Under the pieces are notes generated by a model. The model searched no databases, had not been told where the DNA came from, and saw only the letters and a list, made by a program, of their open reading frames with translations. Shown here one piece after another: positions 32,745-40,554 of a DNA stretch of 64,000 nucleotides. Source of the DNA: Xanthobacter sp. YC-JY1 (GTDB lineage: Bacteria; Pseudomonadota; Alphaproteobacteria; Rhizobiales; Xanthobacteraceae). The stretch is taken from positions 2,093,001 through 2,157,000 of the forward strand of contig NZ_CP032674.1 in NCBI RefSeq assembly GCF_021730305.1, written 5' to 3'. Positions within the stretch are counted from its first letter, which is position 1. The number at the start of each line of letters is the position of its first letter. The position numbers and the translations under genes were made by a program.

Positions 32745-33686
32745 ATGCTCAACACGTTCGCGGACATTTCCGTCATCGTCCTGCCGGTGTTCGGCATGGT
32801 GCTGGTGGGCTACATCTCCGCCCGCATCGGCCTCGTCAGCGAACGGGCGACGGACGGGCTGGCGGAGTTCGTGTTCAGCTTGTCGGTGCCGGTCCTCATC
32901 TTCAAGACGCTGACCGAATCGAAGCTGCCCGAGGCTCAGCCCTGGGGCTACTGGATCGCCTATTTCGCCGGGGCCTTCTTCGTGTTCGCCATCGCCATGG
33001 TGGCGGCGGAACGGCTGTTCGGGCGGGGGCGGCAGGAAGCGGTCATCCACGGCTTCGCCGCGGGCCAGGCCAACACCGTGTTCGTTGGTGTGCCGTTGAT
33101 CCTGAAGGCCTATGGCGAGGCGGGAGCGGTGCCGCTGTTCCTGCTCATCGCCATCCACCTGCCGGTGATGCTGGTGGCGGCCACCGTGCTTCTGGAGGGC
33201 AGCCACGGCTTTTCCCGTGCGACCATGATGCGGCTCGGCAAGGCGCTCGCCTTCAATCCCATCCTGCTCGGCATCTATGCCGGGGCGCTCGCCAAGGTGG
33301 TGGGCATCCAGGCCGTGGGCGTGCCGAAGCAGATGATCGATCTTCTCTCGGCCGCGGCGACGCCCTGCGCGCTCATCTCCCTCGGCCTGTCGTTGAAGCG
33401 CTACGGCATGGCGGGGGGCGATCTTCTGCCCTCGGCGCTCATCAGCTTCCTGAAGCTCATCGTCCATCCGGCGGCGGTGTTCGCGCTCACCATGGTCTTC
33501 AGCATGCCGCCGGTGTGGGCCGGCGTGGCGGTGCTGTTCGCGGCCATGCCGAGCGGCGTCAACGGCTACCTGCTGGCGCAGCGCTATGGCGTGGGGGTGG
33601 CTGCCTCCACCAGCGCGGTCTCCCTCTCCACCGGGCTCGCGGTCGTCACCGTGGCATTCTGGCTCTACATCCTCGGGGTCGGCTGA
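32745..33686 (+). CDS. AEC (auxin efflux carrier) family transporter
   Basis: The 313-residue membrane protein has about ten helices in two five-helix halves. Family features include FGMVLVGYISARIGLVSERA with LSVPVLIFKTLTES at the start, GFAAGQANTVFVGVPLILKA in the first half, and AAATPCALISLGLSLKRYGM plus AAMPSGVNGYLLAQRYGV in the second. AEC members transport organic anions such as malate or malonate, but the substrate cannot be read from sequence. It begins 11 bp after the small ACT-like gene. Its 3' end overlaps the convergent GluQRS gene by 22 bp. Confidence 0.92.
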   Translation: MLNTFADISVIVLPVFGMVLVGYISARIGLVSERATDGLAEFVFSLSVPVLIFKTLTESKLPEAQPWGYWIAYFAGAFFVFAIAMVAAERLFGRGRQEAVIHGFAAGQANTVFVGVPLILKAYGEAGAVPLFLLIAIHLPVMLVAATVLLEGSHGFSRATMMRLGKALAFNPILLGIYAGALAKVVGIQAVGVPKQMIDLLSAAATPCALISLGLSLKRYGMAGGDLLPSALISFLKLIVHPAAVFALTMVFSMPPVWAGVAVLFAAMPSGVNGYLLAQRYGVGVAASTSAVSLSTGLAVVTVAFWLYILGVG

Positions 33687-34585
33687 GGCGCGTCGAGCTC
33701 CAGCCGCGTGCGGATGTCCCCGGGCGTCGCGCCGCAGGTCCTGAGCGCCAGGAGGCTGGTGGCCGAATTGCTCTTGGAGAGCTTGTGGCCGCTGCCGTCC
33801 AGGATCAGCCGGTGATGGTGGTAGACGGGCGTCTCTAGGCCCAGGAGCCGCTGCAGCAGCACGTGGACCGAGGTGGCGTGGAACAGGTCCATGCCGCGGA
33901 TGACGCGGGTGATGCCCTGCAACGCGTCGTCCACCACCACCGAGAGATGATAGGACGTTGGCACGTCCCGCCGCGCCAGCACCACATCGCCCCACTGCGC
34001 CGGATCGGCCGGCGCCGCGACGGCCGGGCCTTCCGGCAGATCCCGGGCTTCCGGCCAGAAGAGCGGCCCGCTGCCGACGGCCTTAAGCGCTGCCGCCATG
34101 TCGAGCCGCAGCACATAAGGCTCGCCCGCCGCCCGCCGCTGCGCGCGTTCCCCATCGGACAGCCCTGAGCGCTGGAAGGGATAGAGCGGCGCCCCGTCCG
34201 GGTCCCGTGGGGCCGGGCGCCCCTGCTTCGCCTCGGCCTCGATTATCGCGCGCGCGATGTCGGAACGGCTCTCGAAGGTGGGATAGACGAGGCCCATGCC
34301 CTCCAGTCGCGCCAGCGCTTCCGCATAGTCGGCGAAATGCTCGGACTGGCGCCGCGGCGGCGCGGCGGGCACGATGCCGAGCCAGGCGAGGTCATCGAGG
34401 ATGCCCCGTTCGAATTCGGGTCGACAGCGGGTGGTGTCGATGTCCTCCATACGCAGCAGGAAGGTGCCGCCGGTGCGCGCCGCCGCCTCGGCATTCACCA
34501 GCGCCGAGAAGGCGTGGCCGAGATGCAGCCGGCCGTTGGGGCTCGGCGCGAAGCGGCAGACGAAGGGAAGGGGAGGCTGGGGCAT
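33665..34585 (-). CDS. gluQ: Glutamyl-Q tRNA(Asp) synthetase
   Basis: The 306-residue protein is a class I synthetase catalytic fragment like GluRS without an anticodon-binding domain, as expected for GluQRS, which attaches Glu to the queuosine at position 34 of tRNA-Asp. The HIGH-type motif is RFAPSPNGRLHLGHAFSALV, and the KMSKS-type motif is KLSKSN near the C-terminus. Other family segments are LLRMEDIDTTRCRP and RRDVPTSYHLSVVVDDALQG. The zinc-site cysteines of the E. coli enzyme are replaced here (VYPTFESRSDIARA). The ATG at 34585 is used because upstream in-frame codons encode low-quality sequence. Its end overlaps the AEC gene. Confidence 0.93.
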   Translation of the reverse strand: MPQPPLPFVCRFAPSPNGRLHLGHAFSALVNAEAAARTGGTFLLRMEDIDTTRCRPEFERGILDDLAWLGIVPAAPPRRQSEHFADYAEALARLEGMGLVYPTFESRSDIARAIIEAEAKQGRPAPRDPDGAPLYPFQRSGLSDGERAQRRAAGEPYVLRLDMAAALKAVGSGPLFWPEARDLPEGPAVAAPADPAQWGDVVLARRDVPTSYHLSVVVDDALQGITRVIRGMDLFHATSVHVLLQRLLGLETPVYHHHRLILDGSGHKLSKSNSATSLLALRTCGATPGDIRTRLELDAPQPTPRM

Positions 34586-34642
34586 GGCGTGCGCTATTAG
34601 AGCGATATCCCGGTGTGACAGACAAGCCTGCGGGTTTGCGCA

Positions 34643-35293
34643 ATGAAGGAGCCGCTGCTCACCGACCAAGGCGTATTCGACCGCGCCTTCGCGCAATTGC
34701 TGGAGCTGGATGATCGCCTCGTTCCGGTGGCGGAGGTGGCCGGCCGCCCGGCCCTGCGCCGCCGGTCGCCCGGATTCGCCGGCCTGTGCGCCGTGGTGAT
34801 CGCGCAGCAATTGTCGGTCGCCTCGGCGCGGGCCATCTCCGCCCGGTTCGAGGCCGCGCTGGGCGGGACGCCCACGGTGGAGGCCATGCTGGCCGCGCCG
34901 GTGGAGACATTGCGCGCAGCCGGCCTGTCCGCACCGAAGATCCGCACCCTCACCGGCATCGCCCGCGCGCTCGCGGAAGGCGAGGTCGACCTTGAGGCGG
35001 TGGCGCGCCTGGAGGCGGACGCCGCGGCCGAGGTGATGACGCGGCTACCCGGCATCGGGCTTTGGACCGCCGACATCTACCTCCTGTTCTGTCTCGGCCG
35101 CGCCGATGCCTTTCCCCATGGAGACCTCGCGCTGCAGGTGGCGATGGGCGATGCGTTCGAGCTGGGCGGCCGCTGCACGCCCCTCGGCCTGCGCGCCATC
35201 GCCGAGGACTGGCGGCCGCTGCGTGGCGTGGCGGCTCATCTGCTGTGGGCGTATTATGGTGCGCGGCGCGCCCGCCTCGGCGCCCCGGCCTGA
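34643..35293 (+). CDS. DNA-3-methyladenine glycosylase II-type (AlkA, HhH-GPD)
   Basis: The 216-residue protein carries the HhH-GPD domain: AVVIAQQLSVASARAISARF, then LPGIGLWTADIYLLFCLGRA (helix-hairpin-helix), and DAFPHGDLALQVAM with the catalytic Asp. It should remove alkylated purines such as 3-methyladenine. It lacks the extra N-terminal domain of E. coli AlkA, as many alphaproteobacterial versions do. It is divergent from gluQ by 57 bp and followed after 13 bp by an esterase gene, so those two are probably co-transcribed. Confidence 0.93.
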   Translation: MKEPLLTDQGVFDRAFAQLLELDDRLVPVAEVAGRPALRRRSPGFAGLCAVVIAQQLSVASARAISARFEAALGGTPTVEAMLAAPVETLRAAGLSAPKIRTLTGIARALAEGEVDLEAVARLEADAAAEVMTRLPGIGLWTADIYLLFCLGRADAFPHGDLALQVAMGDAFELGGRCTPLGLRAIAEDWRPLRGVAAHLLWAYYGARRARLGAPA

Positions 35294-35306
35294 GAAGAGC
35301 GTGCCC

Positions 35307-36011
35307 ATGTCCTTTCCCCTCGACGGCGTTTCCCTCGACGAGCCCATTCTCGACGGCCCGCGCCTGCGTCCGCGCAACGGCGGCGCGCCTGACAGTCTCG
35401 TCGTGCTGCTGCACGGCTATGGTGCGGACGGGCGCGACCTCATCGACCTCGGCAATGCCTGGGCCGACCTGCTGCCCGGCACCGCCTTCATTTCCCCCCA
35501 CGCCCCCGACCCCTGCGGGGAGGCACCGGTGGGCCGGCAGTGGTTCCCGCTGAGCTTCCGGGATCCCCACGAACTGGCCCGCGGAGCCGAGGGTGCGGCG
35601 CCAATGCTCGCTGCGTTCCTGGAGGTGGAACTGGCGAAATACGACCTGCCGCCGTCGCGGCTGGCGCTGGTCGGCTTCAGCCAGGGCGCGATGATGGCGC
35701 TGAAGATCGCGACCACCGCCGCCGTCGCACCGGCCGCCGTGGTCGCCTATTCGGGGCTGTGGGTGGAAGCGGCGGGCGGGGTGCCGCGCGACCTGCAATT
35801 GCACACGCGCCCGCCCATTCTTCTGGTGCACGGCACGGAGGACGAGGTGATTCCGGCTCAGGCGCTGTTCGCCTCCGCCCGCGGCCTCGCCGAGGCCGGC
35901 GTGCCGGTGGAATGGCACCTCAGCCAAGGCCTCGGGCACGGCATCGACGATGGCGGCCTCGCCCATGGCGGCGCTTTCCTCGCCGAGTTCCTCGCACCCA
36001 AGTCGCGCTGA
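35307..36011 (+). CDS. Alpha/beta-hydrolase, phospholipase/carboxylesterase family
   Basis: The 234-residue protein has the esterase/YpfH family layout: VVLLHGYGADGRDLIDLG near residue 32, QWFPLSFRD, the nucleophile elbow VGFSQGAMMALK near residue 122, LLVHGTEDEVIP with the catalytic Asp, and GLGHGIDDGG with the catalytic His. No signal peptide is present. The natural ester substrate is unknown. It follows the AlkA-type gene by 13 bp on the same strand, suggesting an operon without a clear functional link. Confidence 0.92.
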   Translation: MSFPLDGVSLDEPILDGPRLRPRNGGAPDSLVVLLHGYGADGRDLIDLGNAWADLLPGTAFISPHAPDPCGEAPVGRQWFPLSFRDPHELARGAEGAAPMLAAFLEVELAKYDLPPSRLALVGFSQGAMMALKIATTAAVAPAAVVAYSGLWVEAAGGVPRDLQLHTRPPILLVHGTEDEVIPAQALFASARGLAEAGVPVEWHLSQGLGHGIDDGGLAHGGAFLAEFLAPKSR

Positions 36012-36082
36012 GACGGTAACGGAAGCAGGCACAGCCGGTGGCGCGAGTAAATGCCCGGAAATGGCCGTGGTTTGGCCTCGGC

Positions 36083-36110
36083 TTCACAACAGTGACACGG
36101 AGCATATAGA
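36083..36110 (+). promoter_or_regulatory. Candidate promoter for the HNH gene
   Basis: TTCACA (36083-36088) and TATAGA (36105-36110) are 16 bp apart, in an AT-richer patch 62 bp before the HNH start. Five and four positions, respectively, match the sigma-70 consensus. Evidence is by eye only. Confidence 0.35.
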
Positions 36111-36172
36111 GTATCCGCCGCGTACCGGGATCGTCAGGCGCGATTCGGGTGCGAAGACGAGGAGTTCGGTCC

Positions 36173-36730
36173 TTGACCACTGCTTTGTCACCAGGTGCCT
36201 GGCCAGCGCTCGTGCTCAACGCGGACTACCGCCCGTTGAGCTATTACCCGCTGTCGGTCTGGAGTTGGCAGGACGCCATCAAGGCGGTCTTTCTCGACCG
36301 GGTGAACATCGTCGAATATTACGACAAGGCGGTGCGAAGTCCGGGCTTTGAAATCCGACTGCCGAGCGTCGTTTCACTGCGCACCTTCGTGAAGCCGACG
36401 CGGCAGCCCGCCTTCACCCGCTTCAATGTCTTCCTGCGCGACCGCTTCTCCTGCCAATATTGCGGCTCCCGCGAGGATCTCACCTTCGACCACGTGATTC
36501 CGCGTTCGAAGGGAGGCCAGACGACCTGGGAGAACGTGGTCGCCGCCTGCTCCCCCTGCAATCTGCGCAAGGGCGGCCATATGCCGGCGGATGCGGGGAT
36601 GTGGCCCGCCCAGACGCCCTTCCAGCCCTCCGTCCACGATCTCCATCAGAACGGCCGGCATTTCCCGCCGAACTACCTGCATGAGAGCTGGATGGACTAT
36701 CTCTACTGGGATACCGAGCTGGATCCGTAG
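36173..36730 (+). CDS. HNH endonuclease
   Basis: The protein has 185 residues. The HNH/treble-clef core is clear in the second half: RDRFSCQYCGSREDLTFDHV, IPRSKGGQTTWENVVAACSP and CNLRKGGHMP, with two Cys pairs for structural zinc and the catalytic His. The N-terminal part (WPALVLNADYRPLSYYPLSV, then WSWQDAIKAVFLDRVNIVEY) is conserved in a widespread alphaproteobacterial family outside phages, so this is probably a housekeeping HNH protein of unknown target. A TTG start at 36173 with GGAG upstream is favoured; a GTG at 36149 is the alternative. Confidence 0.85.
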   Translation: MTTALSPGAWPALVLNADYRPLSYYPLSVWSWQDAIKAVFLDRVNIVEYYDKAVRSPGFEIRLPSVVSLRTFVKPTRQPAFTRFNVFLRDRFSCQYCGSREDLTFDHVIPRSKGGQTTWENVVAACSPCNLRKGGHMPADAGMWPAQTPFQPSVHDLHQNGRHFPPNYLHESWMDYLYWDTELDP

Positions 36731-36858
36731 GCGATATAGCCTCGCCAATATCCGGCAGCTTCAGCGCCCACGAACCCGCATGCGCAGGCACGCTTCAATT
36801 CAAGACGCGAAACGTTCCGAAGCCGGCTCCGCTGGAACAGGCTCGGAACTTCGCCGCA

Positions 36859-36884
36859 TGTGCGGCCCCGCGTGAGGCCGCACA
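36859..36884 (-). terminator. Hairpin downstream of sseA
   Basis: A 9-bp perfect stem (TGTGCGGCC with GGCCGCACA, 8-base loop) lies 10 bp past the sseA stop on the minus strand. No T-tract follows, so termination strength is uncertain; convergent HNH and sseA transcripts meet nearby. Confidence 0.45.
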
Positions 36885-36894
36885 CCGCACGTCG

Positions 36895-37767
36895 TCAGCC
36901 GACGGCAATCTCCTTGCCGCTCGCGCCCCATTCGGTCCACGAGCCGTCATAGAGGGCGAGGGGCTGCTTCCCGACCATTTCCAGCGCCACCCAGAGGATG
37001 GCCGCCGACACGCCCGAGCCGCATGAGGTGATCACCGGCCGCGAGAGATCGAGGCCGGAGCCATCGATGGCCTTGCGCAGCTCGGCCGGCGGCAGGAGGC
37101 GGCCGTCCTTTACGATCTGGCCGTGCGGCAGGTTGAAGCTGCCCGGCATGTGGCCGGAGGGCAGGCCCTCGCGGGGTTCCGGCGCCTCGCCGCGGAAGCG
37201 GGCGTCCTGGCGGGCGTCCAGCACCTGCGCGGAGCCAGTCTTGAGCGCCTGATCCACGCGCTCGATGTCGGCGACGAGGGAATGGTCGAGGCGGGGGGTG
37301 AAGCTGGCCGGCAGGCGGCGCACCGGTCCGTCTTCCAGAGGACGTTCCTCGGCCTTCCACTTGGGCAGTCCGCCATCCAGCAGCTTCACGTCGCTCGCGC
37401 CGAAGGCCCGGAAGGTCCACCACACGCGCGGCGCGGAGAACAGGCCGACGGAATCATAGACCACGATGCGCAGGCCGTCGCCGATGCCCAGCGCCCCCAC
37501 GGCCACCGCGAAGCTGTGCGCGTCCGGCAGCATGTGGGGCAGGGAGGTGGAGTGGTCGGCGATGGTGTCGATGTCGAAATGCACCGCGCCGGGAATGTGC
37601 TCGGCGAGATATTCCTTGGCGCCGCTGCGGCCGGAATTCGGCATGTGCCAGGAGGCGTCCACCACCACGAGGTCCGGCGCGCCGAGATTGGCCGCGAGCC
37701 ATTCAGTGGAGACGAACGGGCTCTGCGGGGTGTCCACCGGCAGGGTGCTCTCGGGCGATGTGCTCAT
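36895..37767 (-). CDS. sseA: 3-mercaptopyruvate sulfurtransferase
   Basis: The 290-residue protein has two rhodanese domains. The inactive N-terminal domain covers about residues 15-140 (STEWLAANLGAPDLVVVDAS, with HIPGAVHFDID), and the catalytic domain about 160-285. The active-site loop is ITSCGSGVSAA with Cys near residue 248; CGSGVSA distinguishes mercaptopyruvate sulfurtransferases from thiosulfate-type rhodaneses (CRxGx[R/T]). It transfers sulfur from 3-mercaptopyruvate to thiophilic acceptors. It lies 66 bp downstream of cysK on the same strand, so cysteine synthesis and sulfur transfer are likely co-expressed. Confidence 0.94.
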   Translation of the reverse strand: MSTSPESTLPVDTPQSPFVSTEWLAANLGAPDLVVVDASWHMPNSGRSGAKEYLAEHIPGAVHFDIDTIADHSTSLPHMLPDAHSFAVAVGALGIGDGLRIVVYDSVGLFSAPRVWWTFRAFGASDVKLLDGGLPKWKAEERPLEDGPVRRLPASFTPRLDHSLVADIERVDQALKTGSAQVLDARQDARFRGEAPEPREGLPSGHMPGSFNLPHGQIVKDGRLLPPAELRKAIDGSGLDLSRPVITSCGSGVSAAILWVALEMVGKQPLALYDGSWTEWGASGKEIAVG

Positions 37768-37833
37768 GACGATCTCGCTCGCGTTTGGGCGGGGCGCGGT
37801 TTCCTCGGCCGGAACGCGCCCCGCGTCAAGCCG

Positions 37834-38862
37834 TCAGACGAGGACGTTCGGTACCTCGGCCTTGCGCTCCAGCCACGCCGGGACCGGCAGGTTCTTGGAG
37901 CGCAGGAATTCGGGGTTGAACAGCTTCGACTGGTAGCGGGTGCCATAGTCGCAGAGGATGGTCACGATGGTGTGGCCCGGACCCAGCTCCTTCGCGAGGC
38001 GGATCGCGCCGGCGACGTTCACGCCCGACGAGCCGCCGAGGCACAGGCCTTCGTGCTCCAGCAGGTCGAACACGACGGGGAGGGCCTCTTCGTCCGGGAT
38101 CTGGAAGGCGGCATCCACCGGCGCGTCGACGAGATTGGCGGTGATGCGCCCCTGCCCGATGCCCTCGGTGATGGAGGAGCCCTCGGCCTTCAGCTCGCCG
38201 GTCGTGTAATAGGAATAGAGCGCGGCGCCCATGGGATCGGCGAGGCCGATCTTGATGTCCTTGTTGCGGGCCTTCAGCGCCATGCCGATGCCGGCCAGAG
38301 TGCCGCCGGTGCCGACGGCGCAGATGAAGCCGTCCACCTTGCCCTGCGTCTGCTCCCAGATTTCCGGGCCGGTGGTGTCGATATGGGCTTGGCGGTTGGC
38401 CACGTTGTCGAACTGGTTGGCCCAGATGGCGCCGTTGGGCTCGGTCTTGGCCAGCGCCTCGGCGAGGCGGCCGGAGACCTTCACGTAATTGTTGGGATTG
38501 GCGTAGGCCACGGCCGGCACTTCCACCAGCGTCGCGCCGGCGAGGCGCAGCATGTCCTTTTTTTCCTGGGACTGGGTCTCGGGAATGACGATCACGGTGC
38601 GGAAGCCGAGCGGCGCCGCCACCAGGGCGAGGCCGATGCCCGTATTGCCCGCCGTGCCTTCCACGATCACGCCGCCGGGCTTCAGCTCGCCGCGGGCCAC
38701 CGCGTCCTGGATGATGCCGAGTGCCGCGCGGTCCTTCACCGACTGGCCGGGATTGAGGAACTCCGCCTTGCCGAGGATGTCGCAGCCGGTCTCTTCGGAG
38801 GCCCGCTTCAGACGGATAAGGGGTGTGTTTCCGATAGAGTCCACAAGGCCGTTACGGATCAT
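37834..38862 (-). CDS. cysK: Cysteine synthase A (O-acetylserine sulfhydrylase)
   Basis: The 342-residue PLP enzyme makes cysteine from O-acetylserine and sulfide. It has SIGNTPLIRLKRASEETGCD at the start and the PLP Lys in FLNPGQSVKDRAALGII near residue 43. EGTAGNTGIGLALVAA holds the Asn loop, and AVGTGGTLAGIGMALKARNK the phosphate-binding glycine loop. A longer C-terminal portion (CDYGTRYQSKLFNPEFLRSK) marks the version common in alphaproteobacteria. It could also be a cystathionine beta-synthase-like form, but without CBS domains CysK is favoured. It starts the cysK-sseA unit. Confidence 0.94.
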   Translation of the reverse strand: MIRNGLVDSIGNTPLIRLKRASEETGCDILGKAEFLNPGQSVKDRAALGIIQDAVARGELKPGGVIVEGTAGNTGIGLALVAAPLGFRTVIVIPETQSQEKKDMLRLAGATLVEVPAVAYANPNNYVKVSGRLAEALAKTEPNGAIWANQFDNVANRQAHIDTTGPEIWEQTQGKVDGFICAVGTGGTLAGIGMALKARNKDIKIGLADPMGAALYSYYTTGELKAEGSSITEGIGQGRITANLVDAPVDAAFQIPDEEALPVVFDLLEHEGLCLGGSSGVNVAGAIRLAKELGPGHTIVTILCDYGTRYQSKLFNPEFLRSKNLPVPAWLERKAEVPNVLV

Positions 38863-38985
38863 GGAAGAAATACCTTCATCGCAATGTGAAATTTAATGGG
38901 CCTTATGCTGCCTCGGCGCGCGTCTCCCCTCAATAGCGGCGTTGCAGGGCCGGCGCAAACTCATGGGATTGCGCCGGGAAGAGGC

Positions 38986-40461
38986 TCAGCGGACGGCCGC
39001 GCGCGCCTCTGCGGGGGCCGCGTGCCGCAGATGCTCGAAGGCGCGCAAAGCGCGGTCGCGGGCGGCGGCGTGGTCCACGAGGGGCTTGGGATAGGTGTGG
39101 CCCAGCCGGATGCCGGCGGCCGCGAGGGTGTCCTGCGGGGCGGTCCATGGCTGGTGGATGAGCTTCGCCGGCAGGCGCTTCAGCTCGGGCACATAGGTGC
39201 GCACATAGGTGCCGTCGGGGTCGAATTTCTCGCCCTGCATCACCGGATTGAAGATGCGGAAATAGGGCGCGGCATCGAGGCCGGAGCCGGCGACCCATTG
39301 CCAGGAGGCGGCATTGTTGGCGGCGTCCGCATCGACCAGCGTGTCCCAGAACCAGTCTTCGCCGGCGCGCCAGTCGATGAGCAGGTGTTTCGCGAGGAAG
39401 GACGCCACCACCATCCGCACCCGGTTGTGCATCCAGCCCGTCTGCCAGAGCTGGCGCATGCCCGCATCCACCAGCGGATAGCCGGTGAGGCCGCGCCGCC
39501 AGGCCTTCAATTCGCCCGAGCATTCGCGCCAGGGGAAGGCATCGAAGCTCTGCTGGATATTGCGCCGGGCGATGTCTGGCTCCTCGGCGAGCAGATGGTA
39601 GGAAAACTCCCGCCAGTACAGTTCAGCCTCGAACTTGGCCGCATCGCTGCCCGGCACCTCGCCGGCATCCACCGCGTGGCGCACGGCGAAGAGGATCTGG
39701 CGTGGGGACACCTCGCCGAACCGCAGGTGGGGCGAGAGGCTCGAGACGTGCTCGAGGTCCGGCCGGTCGCGGCCCGTGGCGTAGCCCTTGAGGCCGTCGG
39801 CGATGAAGGCGGACAGGCGCGCGCGCGCCGCTGCCTCGCCGACATGCCAGGCGGTACGCAGGCCCCCGGCCCAGTCGGGCTTTTCCGGCTCCAGTGCGAA
39901 GCTTTCCAGCGTGTCGCCCTCCGGCGCACGGGTCACGCCCTTGAGGCGCTTGGGTGCGGGCAGGGGCGGGGAGAGATCGCGCTCGCGCAGGGCAGCGCGG
40001 TGGAAGGAGGAGAAGGTGCGCGGCATGCGCCCCGATCCGCCCAGCACCGTTCCCGGCGGGTGGAGCAGGTGGGCGCAGAAGTGCAGCACGCGGCGATCCT
40101 CGGCCGCCAGCCGGGCGGTGATGGCCCGGTCCAGCTTGCCCTCGGCCTCGCCCGCCCGATCATTGAACGCGACCGTGGCCGCGCCCAGCGCGGCAGCCAC
40201 CTCCGGCACGATGCGTGTGGCTGGTCCCTGCCTGAGGATCAGCGGAATGCCGTGATGGGAGAGGTCTGCCCGGAGCGCCCTCAGGGATTGGGCGAGCCAC
40301 CAGCGGGCGGCGCCGCCGAGCGGGCGGATGTGGGGGCTGTCCTCGTCGAGGACATAGAGCGCGGCGATGGGCGCGCCGGTCTCGGCGAGGGCGTTCAGCG
40401 CCGGGTTATCGGCCAGGCGCAGATCGTCGCGGAACCACAGGAGGGATGGAGCGGCTGTCAT
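38986..40461 (-). CDS. phrB: Class I deoxyribodipyrimidine photolyase
   Basis: The 491-residue flavoprotein repairs cyclobutane pyrimidine dimers with blue light. The N-terminal alpha/beta domain that binds an antenna pigment begins SLLWFRDDLRLADNPALNAL. The FAD-binding domain shows LSPHLRFGEVSPRQILFAVR, ELYWREFSYHLLAEEPDIAR, QTGWMHNRVRMVVASFLAKH and LVDADAANNAASWQWVAGSG, with the Trp residues of the electron-transfer chain. The ATG at 40461 removes a short Cys-containing extension whose TTG/GTG start is less likely. It ends 123 bp before cysK and follows the MFS gene on the same strand. Confidence 0.95.
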   Translation of the reverse strand: MTAAPSLLWFRDDLRLADNPALNALAETGAPIAALYVLDEDSPHIRPLGGAARWWLAQSLRALRADLSHHGIPLILRQGPATRIVPEVAAALGAATVAFNDRAGEAEGKLDRAITARLAAEDRRVLHFCAHLLHPPGTVLGGSGRMPRTFSSFHRAALRERDLSPPLPAPKRLKGVTRAPEGDTLESFALEPEKPDWAGGLRTAWHVGEAAARARLSAFIADGLKGYATGRDRPDLEHVSSLSPHLRFGEVSPRQILFAVRHAVDAGEVPGSDAAKFEAELYWREFSYHLLAEEPDIARRNIQQSFDAFPWRECSGELKAWRRGLTGYPLVDAGMRQLWQTGWMHNRVRMVVASFLAKHLLIDWRAGEDWFWDTLVDADAANNAASWQWVAGSGLDAAPYFRIFNPVMQGEKFDPDGTYVRTYVPELKRLPAKLIHQPWTAPQDTLAAAGIRLGHTYPKPLVDHAAARDRALRAFEHLRHAAPAEARAAVR

Positions 40462-40536
40462 GACGCACCTTCCTACGCGGACGGGGCAGGGGAGGTTCAC
40501 TCCCTTTTCCCGTCCGGCGCAAGAGGGGCGTCACAA

Positions 40537-40554
40537 GAGGGCCATCGTGCCCTC
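40537..40554 (-). terminator. Weak hairpin at the end of the MFS gene
   Basis: A 6-bp stem (GAGGGC with GCCCTC, loop ACGATG read on the minus strand) starts inside the MFS stop codon and is followed by TTGTG. It is a possible weak terminator only. Confidence 0.3.

Noticed and set aside
36173-36730. HNH nuclease as a phage or homing element
   Set aside because: No phage, intron or toxin/immunity genes surround it. Its N-terminal sequence fits a widespread chromosomal alphaproteobacterial family.
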